Origin: Pelagovum pacificum
GTDB lineage: Bacteria > Pseudomonadota > Alphaproteobacteria > Rhodobacterales > Rhodobacteraceae
Assembly (NCBI RefSeq): GCF_016134045.1
Contig: NZ_CP065915.1
Location: forward strand, 62,001 to 126,000
Direction of reading: 5' to 3'
DNA length: 64,000 nt
The position numbers and the translations under genes are program-made. Within the stretch, counting starts at the first letter, position 1; every line of letters begins with the position of its first letter. Shown here piece after piece: positions 27,533 through 36,353 of the stretch. The notes below the pieces were generated by a model. It worked only from the letters and a program-made list of their open reading frames with translations, was not told where the DNA came from and did no database searches.

Positions 27533-28615
27533 TTATAGAAGGTGTCCGGACTTCTTTGCCTTTGTGGCGAGGTAGTGGTGATTGAACCGGGTCTCGCCCA
27601 CCCTAAGCGGCACTCGCTCCGTGACGGTCACGCCGCACCCGGTGAGGCGGGCGATCTTGGCGGGATTGTTGGTCATCAGCCGGACCTTGGAGAAGCCGAG
27701 CCGGTCGAGCAGCGCCGCGCCGAGGCGGAAATCCCTCTCGTCATCCTCGAAGCCGAGGCGGTGGTTCGCCTCGACCGTGTCGAACCCCTGATCCTGAAGG
27801 GAGTAGGCCCGCATCTTGTTGGCAAGGCCGATGCCCCGGCCTTCCTGGTTGAGATAGAGCAGGACGCCTTCGCCCGCCTCGCCCATCTGGCGCAGCGCGG
27901 CTTTCAGTTGGGGGCCGCAGTCGCATTTCAGCGAGCCGAGCAGGTCGCCGGTGAAACAGGCGGAGTGCAGGCGGCACAGCACCGGCTTGTCGCGGTCGGG
28001 GGCGCCGATTTCGATCGCGTAATGCTCTTCCGCGCCGTCGTCCGGGCGGAAGATGTGGAGGCGAGCGTGCTCGGCCAGCTCCAGCGGCACGCGGGCGGAG
28101 ACGATGCGCTCCAGCGGGGAGAGCCCCTCGGGCGCGACGTCGGTGGCGGGCACGATGGTCAGGTTTTCGGCAGAGGCGAAGGCGGCGGCGTCGGGCACGG
28201 GCAGGACCAGCGCGGCAGGCAAAAGGCGGGAGGCCTTCATCAACGCGATGGCGGCACGGTGGAGATCGGCGCTGCCCTCGCGATCGGTGCGAAGCGGGCC
28301 TTTCATCGGCGCGGTGAGGTCGTCGGCGGGGTCGGCGATGGAGGTGACCCAGGCCACATCGGCGTCGGAGGGCATCACGACCCGCGCGACGTCGCCGTCA
28401 TAGGCGCGGGCTTTCAGCGTCTCCGCCCGGCGTCCGGTGATCGCCAGCACGGGCCGACCAAGCGCAAGCAGCGCCGAGAGGCGGGCCGGACCGAGCGTTT
28501 CCGCCGACAGCACAACCGCGCCGCCGGTCTCGGACGTCAGCACGACGGGCACGCCCATGCGGAGGTCGCTGCGAGCGCGGGCGAGCCGCTCGGTGATGTC
28601 GGGTGCAAAACCCAT
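27533..28615 (-). CDS. ribA: GTP cyclohydrolase II, with N-terminal extension
   Basis: RibA makes the pyrimidine precursor of riboflavin from GTP. The GCH2 domain occupies about residues 180-360: zinc cysteines in CFTGDLLGSLKCDCGPQ (C-x10-C-x-C), the catalytic LNQEGRGIGLANKMRAY and the C-terminal block MTNNPAKIARL. Ahead of it is an N-terminal domain of about 170 residues that resembles the RibB fold but lacks its acidic catalytic motif, an arrangement seen in other Rhodobacteraceae. Start at 28615 with GAGG upstream; the frame extends to 28669 but without a ribosome site. Divergent from the CenR-like regulator. Confidence 0.92.
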   Translation of the reverse strand: MGFAPDITERLARARSDLRMGVPVVLTSETGGAVVLSAETLGPARLSALLALGRPVLAITGRRAETLKARAYDGDVARVVMPSDADVAWVTSIADPADDLTAPMKGPLRTDREGSADLHRAAIALMKASRLLPAALVLPVPDAAAFASAENLTIVPATDVAPEGLSPLERIVSARVPLELAEHARLHIFRPDDGAEEHYAIEIGAPDRDKPVLCRLHSACFTGDLLGSLKCDCGPQLKAALRQMGEAGEGVLLYLNQEGRGIGLANKMRAYSLQDQGFDTVEANHRLGFEDDERDFRLGAALLDRLGFSKVRLMTNNPAKIARLTGCGVTVTERVPLRVGETRFNHHYLATKAKKSGHLL

Positions 28616-28682
28616 GTCTGCCTCGCCAATCGTTTCAGAACACGGCCCCGGAGGGCGAAGTTGAAACATAAGCCTTTGTCAC

Positions 28683-28730
28683 GACACGACAGCGTGAGAA
28701 CATCGCCACAAATCTTGTCCGTGTCGTGTC
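28683..28730. promoter_or_regulatory. Inverted repeat between ribA and the response-regulator gene
   Basis: GACACGACA (28683-28691) and its exact reverse complement TGTCGTGTC (28722-28730) lie in the divergent promoter region, 30 bases apart. It could be an operator for the downstream regulator or for control of ribA, or a chance repeat. Confidence 0.35.
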
Positions 28731-28772
28731 TGCACCACATTTCACGTCAAGGTGATAAGGAGGCAGCCCCAG

Positions 28773-29459
28773 ATGGGACAACTCAAGAAGATACTCCTCG
28801 TCGATGATGATGACGATCTCCGCGAGGCGCTGAGCGAGCAGCTCGTCATGACAGAGGATTTCGACGTGTTCGAAGCCGCGAACGGCGCGGACGCGATGAC
28901 GAAGGCCAAGGAACAGCATCATGACCTCGTCATCCTCGATGTCGGCCTGCCCGACACGGATGGGCGCGAGCTCTGCAAGCTGATGCGCAAGCAGGGGGTG
29001 AAGTCACCGATCCTGATCCTGACCGGCCACGATACGGACAGCGACCAGATCCTCGGCCTCGACGCCGGGGCGAACGACTACGTGACGAAGCCGTTCAAGT
29101 TCCCGGTCCTGCTCGCCCGCATCCGCGCGCAGCTGCGGACTCACGAGCAGTCCGAGGACGCGGTGTTCCAACTCGGCCCCTACAGTTTCCGTCCGGCGCA
29201 GAAGATGCTGCTGACCGAAGAAGAGCGGAAAATACGGCTGACCGAGAAAGAAACGAACATTCTGAAGTTTCTTTATCGGTCTACGGAGGGTGTCGTGCCC
29301 AGAGACGTGTTGCTGCACGAGGTCTGGGGCTATAATGCCGGTGTGACGACGCACACTCTCGAGACGCACATTTACCGCCTCCGCCAGAAGATCGAGCCCG
29401 ACCCATCGAATGCGCGGCTCCTCGTGACGGAAAGCGGTGGCTACCGGCTGGTGGCCTGA
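28773..29459 (+). CDS. OmpR-family response regulator (CenR-like)
   Basis: A 228-residue two-component regulator. The receiver domain (1-120) has the acidic pocket DDDDD (11-15), phospho-acceptor D56 in VILDVGLPD, T84 in LTGHDTD and K106 in VTKPFKF. A winged-helix OmpR-type domain follows, with VTTHTLETHIYRLRQKIEPD as recognition helix. The sequence strongly resembles the essential alphaproteobacterial envelope regulator CenR, but the sensor CenK is not here. Start at 28773: AAGGAGG lies nine bases upstream. The gene is followed by a terminator-like structure. Regulator type certain, CenR identity inferred. Confidence 0.88.
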   Translation: MGQLKKILLVDDDDDLREALSEQLVMTEDFDVFEAANGADAMTKAKEQHHDLVILDVGLPDTDGRELCKLMRKQGVKSPILILTGHDTDSDQILGLDAGANDYVTKPFKFPVLLARIRAQLRTHEQSEDAVFQLGPYSFRPAQKMLLTEEERKIRLTEKETNILKFLYRSTEGVVPRDVLLHEVWGYNAGVTTHTLETHIYRLRQKIEPDPSNARLLVTESGGYRLVA

Positions 29460-29464
29460 CGGTC

Positions 29465-29535
29465 ATCTCCAGCAGGCGCCCTTCGTCCAGGGCGTGGAGA
29501 TATAGGGGGCGGTCCCTGGGGGCCGCCCCCTTCTC
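29465..29535 (+). terminator. Double hairpin after the response regulator
   Basis: A first stem ATCTCCA/TGGAGAT (29465-29502) encloses CGCCCT/AGGGCG, and a second stem GGGGGCGG (29505-29512)/CCGCCCCC (29523-29530) is followed by TTCTCGTTCT. The T tract is weak, so termination is likely but not certain. The rest of the gap to 29747 shows nothing else. Confidence 0.6.
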
Positions 29536-29747
29536 GTTCTCCGGGGGCTTGCCCGGGACTTTTCGCGCTCATTTGGCAGAAAATCGAATTCGCACCGGAA
29601 CAGAAGCCGTCGGCCCGTGTTCTTGTGCCGAAGCCCCTGATGACGGGGAGAAGTCATCCGTTCGACACGTCGGACAAGCCCGGGCCATCGCGTGCCCGGG
29701 CTAATAAGTTCAGCCCCCCCGAATACGCGTTCTGCTAGCGTGACGGC

Positions 29748-30245
29748 ATGACCGGGGCCGCGTCCTATCAGTTCAGACCCGTGACGATGGACGACCTGCC
29801 GCTGCTTGCGGCTTGGCGGTCGACAGCGCACGTCCGGCAATGGTGGGGCGCGTTCGAGCCCTACAGCCCGGAAGCGCTGTCCGACGCGCGGGTCGCGCGA
29901 TGGATCGTCTCGACCGCTGGCCGTCCGTTCGCCTTCATTCAAGACTACAGCGTGCACGGCTGGGACGATCACCACTTCGCCGCCCTGCCGGAAGGATCGC
30001 GGGGGATCGACCAGTTCATCGGTGATCCCGCGATGGTCGGTATCGGGCACGGCACTGCCTTCATCGGCGCGCGGATTCGGGCGCTCTTCGAGAATGGCGC
30101 GCCCGTCGTCGCGACCGACCCGCATCCCGACAACGCCCGCGCCATCGCGGTCTGCCGCAAGCTGGGCTTCGTGCCTTCCGGCCCGCCGCAGGAGACGGCC
30201 TGGGGACCTATCCTGCCGATGCTGGCCCGGCGACCCGGTCAGTAG
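29748..30245 (+). CDS. GNAT acetyltransferase, AAC(6')-like
   Basis: A 165-residue GNAT-fold protein. The pattern resembles aminoglycoside 6'-N-acetyltransferases: YQFRPVTMDDLPLLAAW at the start, RGIDQFIGDPAMVGIGHG in the middle (the acetyl-CoA-binding region with G-x-G-H-G) and TDPHPDNARAIAVCRKLGF at the end. In environmental bacteria such proteins may acetylate small amines or siderophores rather than drugs. Sequence alone cannot decide substrate. Single gene, its stop overlapping the convergent Sel1-like gene by 7 bases. Confidence 0.83.
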   Translation: MTGAASYQFRPVTMDDLPLLAAWRSTAHVRQWWGAFEPYSPEALSDARVARWIVSTAGRPFAFIQDYSVHGWDDHHFAALPEGSRGIDQFIGDPAMVGIGHGTAFIGARIRALFENGAPVVATDPHPDNARAIAVCRKLGFVPSGPPQETAWGPILPMLARRPGQ

Positions 30246-32506
30246 CGGTCACGGATCCCGTTGCAGAGCGAGCCGGCCCAGTCCACGGCCGCCCGACTGC
30301 CGGAGGCCGACAGGATCACCTGCCCGCCCGGAAGGTCCGCGCTGCGCACAACCAGCTGGCGCGCGCGCTTCACATCGTCCACCGCAGTTTCGCTTTCGAG
30401 GTAGAAGTAGGCGGCCTCGATCGCGGGGCTGAGGAGGAGCGGTTCCGGGCTGTCGACGTCCATGACCGCCGATCGCCCGTTGCCGAAGTCCACGCTCACC
30501 GAGCTGTCGTCGAGGTCGACGGGGCTGTCGAAGTAGAAGACGTTGTCGCGCCCCGTCGAGTCGCCGTCGCCCCAGACTTCGCAGAGGTAGCCGAAGGTGT
30601 AGGCGGTGTCGGGGCTGCGCGTGTACGCGAAAGCGCCCCAGCCCAGGTCGGCCACCTGCCAGTTGCCGAAGGTCCGGTCGCTGCGGTCGGTGCGATTGAC
30701 GGCGGCATCGGCGATGGCGACTTCTGTCGCGAAGCCGCTGGCGATCGACGGCCAGTCCCCCGACAGCGCCGTCAGCGGGTCGGAGCCTTCGGCGCAACGG
30801 GCGAGCACCGGCGCCGCGGCGAGGCCGAATTCAGCGAGGCGCTCGCGCACCGGGAAATCGAGCGTCCGGTAGATGCTGGAGGTCGTGGCGAGCCCCGCGC
30901 GCATCCGAGTCAGCCCCGCAAGGGCGGCATCCTGGCGTGAGACATCCGCCGCCGCCGTCGGGCGCTGCGCGGAGAGGCTGGCCTCGCACTCGGCAAGGTA
31001 AGGAAAGACCGGCGCCGTGCGGAAGGTATAGTTGCCCTCCATCGCCGCATGGATTTCGAGCGCGGTGTAGGGGTCGCCGATCTCGAGCCCGATCTCCTGC
31101 AGGCGCAGCATGTCGGGATAGTAGAGACTGCCGGTGCCGGAGTCGTAACAGGGGGTGTTGTCGAGCAATAGTTCCCGGACCCGGTCGTGCAGGACGCCCC
31201 AGCTCTTGACCGGACCGGACAGGCTCTCCCCCTCCCAGGCCCGCAGCGTGCGGTAGAAGGCGTCGCCGTCGCAGGTAACCCGCAGCGTGATTTCGCTGGA
31301 GGCGCCGGTGCCGCGCGGCGTCAGATCGTAGGTGCGCTCTTCGAGAAGCGCCGCTTCGTCGTAGTCGGGCTCGGGCAGGGGGTCGCCGTTGCTCCACGCG
31401 ACCACGGTTTCATAGAAGCTGACGTCGAGGTCTTCCGCGCGGTCGTGCAGGCCTTCGAGTTCGGCCAGAAGCTCCGGCTCCATCGGGCAATTGCGTGCGG
31501 CGTACCACTCGGCCTGATCGGCGACGGAGGAGGTCGGCCGGTTCTGATCCCACGCGAAGTAGGTCGCATCGATCGGGCCGGTCGTGCAGTTCGCCGTTGT
31601 GTCGACCGAGTGGTAGACGTCGCCGTATTCGGCGCGGAGCCGCTCGACCTCGCCATCGGGCAGGGAATCACCGCCGTAGGTATCGGCAAGGCGGACCGTC
31701 AGCAGCGCGGATTCCCGTTCGTGGCCGGGCCAGCCGGCGTCCCGGGCCGGGTCGGCGTTCCCGGCCCAGAGGTAGGTGTTGTAGGCGGCGATCAGCGCCT
31801 CGTCCGTCTCGCCACGCTCTTCCAGCCAGAAGACGTAATTGCGCCCGCCGATCGGATCGCCTGCGGCGTAGGCGGCGGCCAGGAGGTCGGCCAGTTCGGT
31901 CTCGGAGGCCGGAGCGATGGTGCCGGACTCGATCGCCGAGATGAGGTCGAAGCGGATGTCGTCGTCGTGCGGCGCGAGACCGCGCAGCACCGCGGCGCCG
32001 AACGTGCCGTCCGGATCGTCGAGCCTGCCCGTGTCGAGCCAGTCCTTCAGCGCGGTCCATGCGCTGGGCAGACCGCCCTCCGCCGCGCGCTTCATGTATT
32101 CGGCGGCGCGCGACATGTCGGTCTCGACCCCGGACCCTTCCGAGTAATGATAGGCGAGGTTCATGAGGGTGAGCGGAAACGCTTCGCCCTCGAGGATGCG
32201 GTAGAGCTGCAGCGCCGTCTCCGCGTCGCCGTTGGCGGCAAAGGCGCGACCGGCGGTGAAGGCGACGCGCGGTGACAGGGTGCCGGTCGCGATCGCCTCG
32301 GCGAGCGCGTCGTCGCAGGCCGCCTTCGCGTCGGCGCCGATGCTTTCGAACGCCACGCCGGGCACGCCTGGTGGCAGGCCGCCGTCGATGTCCGACCCGG
32401 CTAGGCGATAGCAGGAGAGCTCCGCTTCGGTCTGGGCGGTGGCGGGCGCGGCGAAAAGGCTCGTGATGAGGAGGGCGGCTCGGAGGGCGGTGATATCTTG
32501 TTGCAT
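30239..32506 (-). CDS. Large periplasmic protein with Sel1-like repeats (unknown)
   Basis: A 755-residue exported protein that I do not recognise as a named family. The signal peptide is ALLITSLFAAPATAQ. Residues about 60-150 look like tandem Sel1-type helical repeats (TLMNLAYHYSEGSGVETDMS, then AAEYMKRAAEGGLPSAWTAL). The C-terminal 150 residues are beta-rich with aromatic blocks (NWQVADLGWGAFAYTRSPDT). Ten cysteines are scattered along the mature chain, consistent with several disulfides. The start at 32506 precedes the signal peptide directly but has no strong ribosome site; an in-frame ATG at 32620 would overlap the divergent aminotransferase gene. Sel1 repeats usually bind partner proteins; the role is unknown. 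Confidence 0.7.
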   Translation of the reverse strand: MQQDITALRAALLITSLFAAPATAQTEAELSCYRLAGSDIDGGLPPGVPGVAFESIGADAKAACDDALAEAIATGTLSPRVAFTAGRAFAANGDAETALQLYRILEGEAFPLTLMNLAYHYSEGSGVETDMSRAAEYMKRAAEGGLPSAWTALKDWLDTGRLDDPDGTFGAAVLRGLAPHDDDIRFDLISAIESGTIAPASETELADLLAAAYAAGDPIGGRNYVFWLEERGETDEALIAAYNTYLWAGNADPARDAGWPGHERESALLTVRLADTYGGDSLPDGEVERLRAEYGDVYHSVDTTANCTTGPIDATYFAWDQNRPTSSVADQAEWYAARNCPMEPELLAELEGLHDRAEDLDVSFYETVVAWSNGDPLPEPDYDEAALLEERTYDLTPRGTGASSEITLRVTCDGDAFYRTLRAWEGESLSGPVKSWGVLHDRVRELLLDNTPCYDSGTGSLYYPDMLRLQEIGLEIGDPYTALEIHAAMEGNYTFRTAPVFPYLAECEASLSAQRPTAAADVSRQDAALAGLTRMRAGLATTSSIYRTLDFPVRERLAEFGLAAAPVLARCAEGSDPLTALSGDWPSIASGFATEVAIADAAVNRTDRSDRTFGNWQVADLGWGAFAYTRSPDTAYTFGYLCEVWGDGDSTGRDNVFYFDSPVDLDDSSVSVDFGNGRSAVMDVDSPEPLLLSPAIEAAYFYLESETAVDDVKRARQLVVRSADLPGGQVILSASGSRAAVDWAGSLCNGIRDRY

Positions 32507-32604
32507 ATGACGTCGATCAATAAGGCTCTTGGAAACAATCCGGATGGTAAGGGCCGCTTGTGCGGGCTGTAAACTACCGAGAATGACGTAAAGGCAGGTC
32601 TCGC

Positions 32605-33771
32605 ATGAAAATCGAACCATTCGGCGTAGAGCAGTGGATGAACGCGTGGGAAACGCGGTGCGAGCTGAACCTCGCGGAGACCTGTGTTCACTCGCTCACC
32701 TTGGAAGAGCTGCTACAGATGGCGGGCCGCACGCAGGCGATGCCGTCCGAGCTTGCCGCGATGCACCTGACCTACGGGCCGATCACCGGGTCGGAGCGGC
32801 TGCGCACCTTGGCCGCGGGTCTTTACGACCGGCAATCGGCGGAGACCATCATGGTGACGCACGGCACGGCCGGGGCGAACATGCTGGTCTATCAGGCGCT
32901 CGTCGGGCCGGGCGACAAGGTGGTCGCGCTGACGCCGACCTACCAGCAGCATACCTCGATCCCGCGCTCCATCGGGGCGGAGGTGGTCGAGCTGCCGCTG
33001 CGGGCGGAGGATGGCTACCTGCCGGATCCGGAGCGACTGCGGGCGGCGATGACGGGCGCAAAGGTGCTGGCCTTCACCAACCCCAACAACCCGACCGGGG
33101 CGTTGATCCCACCGGCGCTGATGGAGGAGATCGTCGCGACCGCCCGGGCCGAGGGCGCGTGGATCCTGTCCGACGAAGTCTATCGCGGCACGGCGCAGGA
33201 TGGGGACGGCAGGTCGGCCTCGGTCGCGGACCTCTACGAAAAGGGTATCTCGACCTGCGGCATGTCGAAGGCGTTTTCGCTCGCCGGGCTTCGGCTCGGC
33301 TGGGTGGCGGGACCCGCCGATCTGCTGCGCGAGGTCGAGCTGCACCGGGACTACTCCACGATCAGCGTGTCGATGATCGACGATTACTTCGCCGCGATGG
33401 CGCTGGAGGTGTCGGACCTTATCCTGGAGCGGAGCCGGCGGATCACACGCGGCAACCTCGCAATGCTGGCGGAGTGGGTCGATTCCAAGCCGACGCTCGA
33501 CTGGGTGCGGCCGGCGGCGGGAACGACGGCGCTGATCTCCTACCGCAGCGATGAGCCGTCCTACCCGCTGGCCGAACGGATGATCCGCGAAACCGGAGTC
33601 ATGGTCACGCCAGGCTCGGTGATGGGGATGGAGGGGGCGTTGCGCTTCGGTTACGCCTGCGCGCCGGAAGTCCTGCGGGCCGGCCTCGACCGGCTGACCG
33701 GCTTCTTCGACTTGAGCCCCGGAGGATCCGTTGGCATCAGGGACGCGCCTGAGCCGGGAGCCCGCACATGA
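32605..33771 (+). CDS. Class I/II PLP-dependent aminotransferase
   Basis: A 388-residue fold-type I PLP enzyme. The cofactor lysine is in MSKAFSLAGLRLGW; the N-x-P block FTNPNNPTGALIPP and the SDEVYRG strand with the PLP-binding Asp are present. The start (MKIEPFGVEQWMNAWETRCE) is characteristic of a subgroup whose substrates are not established. Its stop overlaps the xth start by 4 bases (ATGA), so exonuclease III is co-translated. No biosynthetic neighbour suggests a substrate. Confidence 0.87.
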   Translation: MKIEPFGVEQWMNAWETRCELNLAETCVHSLTLEELLQMAGRTQAMPSELAAMHLTYGPITGSERLRTLAAGLYDRQSAETIMVTHGTAGANMLVYQALVGPGDKVVALTPTYQQHTSIPRSIGAEVVELPLRAEDGYLPDPERLRAAMTGAKVLAFTNPNNPTGALIPPALMEEIVATARAEGAWILSDEVYRGTAQDGDGRSASVADLYEKGISTCGMSKAFSLAGLRLGWVAGPADLLREVELHRDYSTISVSMIDDYFAAMALEVSDLILERSRRITRGNLAMLAEWVDSKPTLDWVRPAAGTTALISYRSDEPSYPLAERMIRETGVMVTPGSVMGMEGALRFGYACAPEVLRAGLDRLTGFFDLSPGGSVGIRDAPEPGART

Positions 33772-34556
33772 CCTTCACCCTCGCCACATGGAACATCAAC
33801 TCGGTCCGCCTGCGGGAGGACCTCGTGCTGCACCTGCTCCAGACCGAGGCGCCAGACGTGCTGTGTTTGCAGGAGTGCAAGTCGCCGCTCGACAAGATCC
33901 CGCTCGAGGGGTTCTCGGCGCTCGGCTATCGCTACATGGTCGGACGGGGACAGAAGAGCTACAACGGCGTGGCGATCCTGTCGAAGCTGCCGATCCGTGA
34001 GGTCGCGGCCTATGACTATGCCAGTCTCGGCCATGCACGCCACATCGCTGGCCAGCTCGACAACGGCGTGACGATTCACAATTTCTACGTGCCCGCCGGT
34101 GGCGACAAACCTGACCGCGAGGTGAACGAGAAGTTCGGCCAGAAGCTCGACTACCTGACCGCGATGCGGGACGCGTTCCATGCCGAGGCGCCGGAGACGT
34201 CGATTCTCGTCGGCGATCTGAACATCGCCCCGCGCGAGGATGACGTCTGGAACCACAAGCAACTGCTGAAAGTGGTGAGCCACACGCCGATCGAGGTCGA
34301 GCACCTGGGCGAGACTCAGGATGCCGGGCGTTGGGTCGACGTGACCCGCGCGGACATCCCCGAGGGGCAGCTCTATTCCTGGTGGTCCTATCGCTCGCCC
34401 GACTGGGACAGCGCGGACAAGGGGCGGCGGCTGGACCATATCTGGGCAACGCCCGATATCGCGGGTGCGGCGCATTCGAGCCGCATCCTGCGGAGCGCGC
34501 GCGGCTGGGAAAAGCCGTCCGACCATGCGCCGGTCTTCGCGACTTTCGATCTTTAA
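33768..34556 (+). CDS. xth: Exodeoxyribonuclease III
   Basis: A 262-residue AP endonuclease/3'-5' exonuclease of the ExoIII family for base-excision repair. Motifs: LATWNINSVRLR, CLQECKS (metal-binding Glu), the GQKSYNGVAILSK block, LVGDLNIAP (catalytic Asp/Asn) and KPSDHAPVFATF (catalytic His). Length is standard. Second gene after the aminotransferase, from which it is translated by a 4-base overlap. Twin hairpins lie just downstream. Confidence 0.96.
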   Translation: MTFTLATWNINSVRLREDLVLHLLQTEAPDVLCLQECKSPLDKIPLEGFSALGYRYMVGRGQKSYNGVAILSKLPIREVAAYDYASLGHARHIAGQLDNGVTIHNFYVPAGGDKPDREVNEKFGQKLDYLTAMRDAFHAEAPETSILVGDLNIAPREDDVWNHKQLLKVVSHTPIEVEHLGETQDAGRWVDVTRADIPEGQLYSWWSYRSPDWDSADKGRRLDHIWATPDIAGAAHSSRILRSARGWEKPSDHAPVFATFDL

Positions 34557-34565
34557 GCGACTTAA

Positions 34566-34611
34566 CGGAATTTGGACGAAATTCCGATATCGATTTTTCG
34601 GCGAAAAATCG
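34566..34611. terminator. Twin hairpins between convergent genes
   Basis: CGGAATTT (34566-34573)/AAATTCCG (34579-34586) is followed directly by CGATTTTT (34591-34598)/AAAAATCG (34604-34611), each stem perfect with a 5-base loop. The first is followed by T5 on the plus strand; the second carries T5 on the minus strand inside its stem. Together they may stop transcription from both xth and the SGNH hydrolase gene. Confidence 0.6.
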
Positions 34612-34617
34612 GGGGCG

Positions 34618-35262
34618 TCAAAGGGCGAGAATCGCTTTCGCCACGGCCTGTCCCAGGGCGTCGTGCTCGGGTTCGTTGAAGTGGATGCCGTCTAAAGGGC
34701 TGACCTTGATGACGTCGTTGGCGTCCAGGAAGCCGCAGCCGTTGGCGTGTGCCAGCGCGGCATATTCTTCCGCGAGGCCGGTCATCGCTTCTGTCGCTCC
34801 GTGGAATTCCGCAGCGAAGGGGCCGACTTCCTCGACGATCGGCGGACAGATCAGAAGGATCGAGAAACCGCCGTGCCGATCCTGCTGATCCCGGCTCCGC
34901 GCCACGTCGACCAAGCCGGCGATGCCGGCTGTGATCCGTTTCGGCGTTGGCGCGAAGCGGCACTTCGCATCGTTCGTCCCGAGCATGATCGCCAGTACGT
35001 CCAGCGGCCCATGGCTGTTGAGCGCCATTCGCAGCGCCGGCCGCCCGTCCATGTGGGCGCCCATCACCGGGTCCTCGAACTGCGCGGTGCGGCCGGGCAG
35101 GCCCTCTTCCACCAGCTCCCAGCCCTCGCCGAGCGCCCGGGCACAGACCGACGGCCAGCGTACGCCGGGGCCGAACCGACGCGCAAGACCGGGCGCACCG
35201 ATGACACCGGTGGCAGGCGCGCCCCATGTGTTGCTGTCCCCGAAGCAGAGCAAAGTCGGCAT
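34618..35262 (-). CDS. SGNH/GDSL-family hydrolase
   Basis: A 214-residue esterase-fold protein with the GDSL-like nucleophile motif FGDSNTWG (Ser10), the block II glycine in EEGLPGRTAQ, the GTND oxyanion motif (LGTNDAKC) and the catalytic DGIHF at the C-terminus (Asp and His). No signal peptide is seen, so it is probably cytoplasmic. SGNH enzymes act on esters, acylated sugars or thioesters; the substrate here is unknown. Single gene, convergent with xth. Confidence 0.9.
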   Translation of the reverse strand: MPTLLCFGDSNTWGAPATGVIGAPGLARRFGPGVRWPSVCARALGEGWELVEEGLPGRTAQFEDPVMGAHMDGRPALRMALNSHGPLDVLAIMLGTNDAKCRFAPTPKRITAGIAGLVDVARSRDQQDRHGGFSILLICPPIVEEVGPFAAEFHGATEAMTGLAEEYAALAHANGCGFLDANDVIKVSPLDGIHFNEPEHDALGQAVAKAILAL

Positions 35263-35381
35263 GGCGTGGTCCTCCCGTTCCGTCGCGCGACGCTATGCGG
35301 GACAGGGCCGGCGTGGCAAGCATTCACCCTTTTCCTCGCGGCACCGCTCACCCATATAGGCGGGGAAACCGGATCGACGGG

Positions 35382-36326
35382 ATGAACGACATGATTGAAC
35401 TCGGCACAACCGACACGAACGCGGCCCCCGCTGGGGACCTCATCAAGGACGGCAGCGACCAGACCTTCATGCAGGACGTCGTCGAGGCGTCCCGCACGGT
35501 CCCGGTCATCGTCGATTTCTGGGCGACCTGGTGCGGTCCCTGCAAGCAGCTCGGCCCGGCGCTCGAGGCGGCGGTGACGAAGGCAAACGGCGCGGTGAAG
35601 CTCGTCAAGATCGACGTCGACAAGCACCAGGGCATCTCCGGCCAGCTTCAGGTCCAGTCGATCCCGACGGTCTATGCCTTCTGGCAGGGCCAGCCGGTCG
35701 ACGGCTTCCAGGGCGCGCTGCCGCCGTCGCAGATCGACCAGTTCATCGCGAACCTCATCAAGACCAGCGGCGGCGCCGAGGGTGCCGGCGAAGAGGCCGG
35801 CGGCCTCGAGGAGGCGATCGAGGCAGCCGAAGCGATGCTCGCCGAAGGCGCGGCGTCCGATGCGGCGGAGACCTTCGCGGCGATCCTGCAGGAAGACGGT
35901 CAGAACGCGGCCGCCTACAGCGGGCTGGTGCGGTCCTACCTCGCGCTCGGGGAAGTGGATCAGGCGGAGGCGATCCTGAACGGCGCCCCGGCCGAGATCT
36001 CCGCCACGCCGGAGATGGAAGCCGCCCACGCGGCGCTTCAGCTGGCCAAGCAGGCGCAGAACGCGGGCCCCGTGGCCGATCTCCGCGCGAAGGTGGAGGC
36101 CGATCCCGCCGATCTTCAGGCGCGTTATGACCTCGCCACCGCGCTCCAGGCCAGCGGCGATTCCGAGGGTGCCGTAGATGAGCTTCTGGAACTGTTCCGC
36201 CGCGATCGCGAGTGGAACGACGGAGCCGCCAAGACGCAGCTCTTCACCATCTTCGACGCGCTCAAGCCGACTGACCCGATCGTGTTGAGCGGACGGCGGA
36301 AACTGAGCTCACTTATATTTGCCTGA
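35382..36326 (+). CDS. cnoX: Thioredoxin-TPR co-chaperone, CnoX/YbbN-like
   Basis: A 314-residue protein: an N-terminal thioredoxin domain (about 25-125) with an active-site motif WCGPC (C51, C54) and cis-proline loop SIPTVYAF, then TPR-like helices to the C-terminus. CnoX binds unfolded proteins during oxidative stress and delivers them to chaperones. E. coli YbbN lacks one of the two cysteines, whereas both are present here, so it may also reduce disulfides. The start at 35382 begins the conserved part; the open frame to 35226 is not supported by a ribosome site. First gene of a three-gene run. Confidence 0.9.
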   Translation: MNDMIELGTTDTNAAPAGDLIKDGSDQTFMQDVVEASRTVPVIVDFWATWCGPCKQLGPALEAAVTKANGAVKLVKIDVDKHQGISGQLQVQSIPTVYAFWQGQPVDGFQGALPPSQIDQFIANLIKTSGGAEGAGEEAGGLEEAIEAAEAMLAEGAASDAAETFAAILQEDGQNAAAYSGLVRSYLALGEVDQAEAILNGAPAEISATPEMEAAHAALQLAKQAQNAGPVADLRAKVEADPADLQARYDLATALQASGDSEGAVDELLELFRRDREWNDGAAKTQLFTIFDALKPTDPIVLSGRRKLSSLIFA

Positions 36327-36353
36327 GGCCCCGTCCGTCCTAGCTGACCGGGT

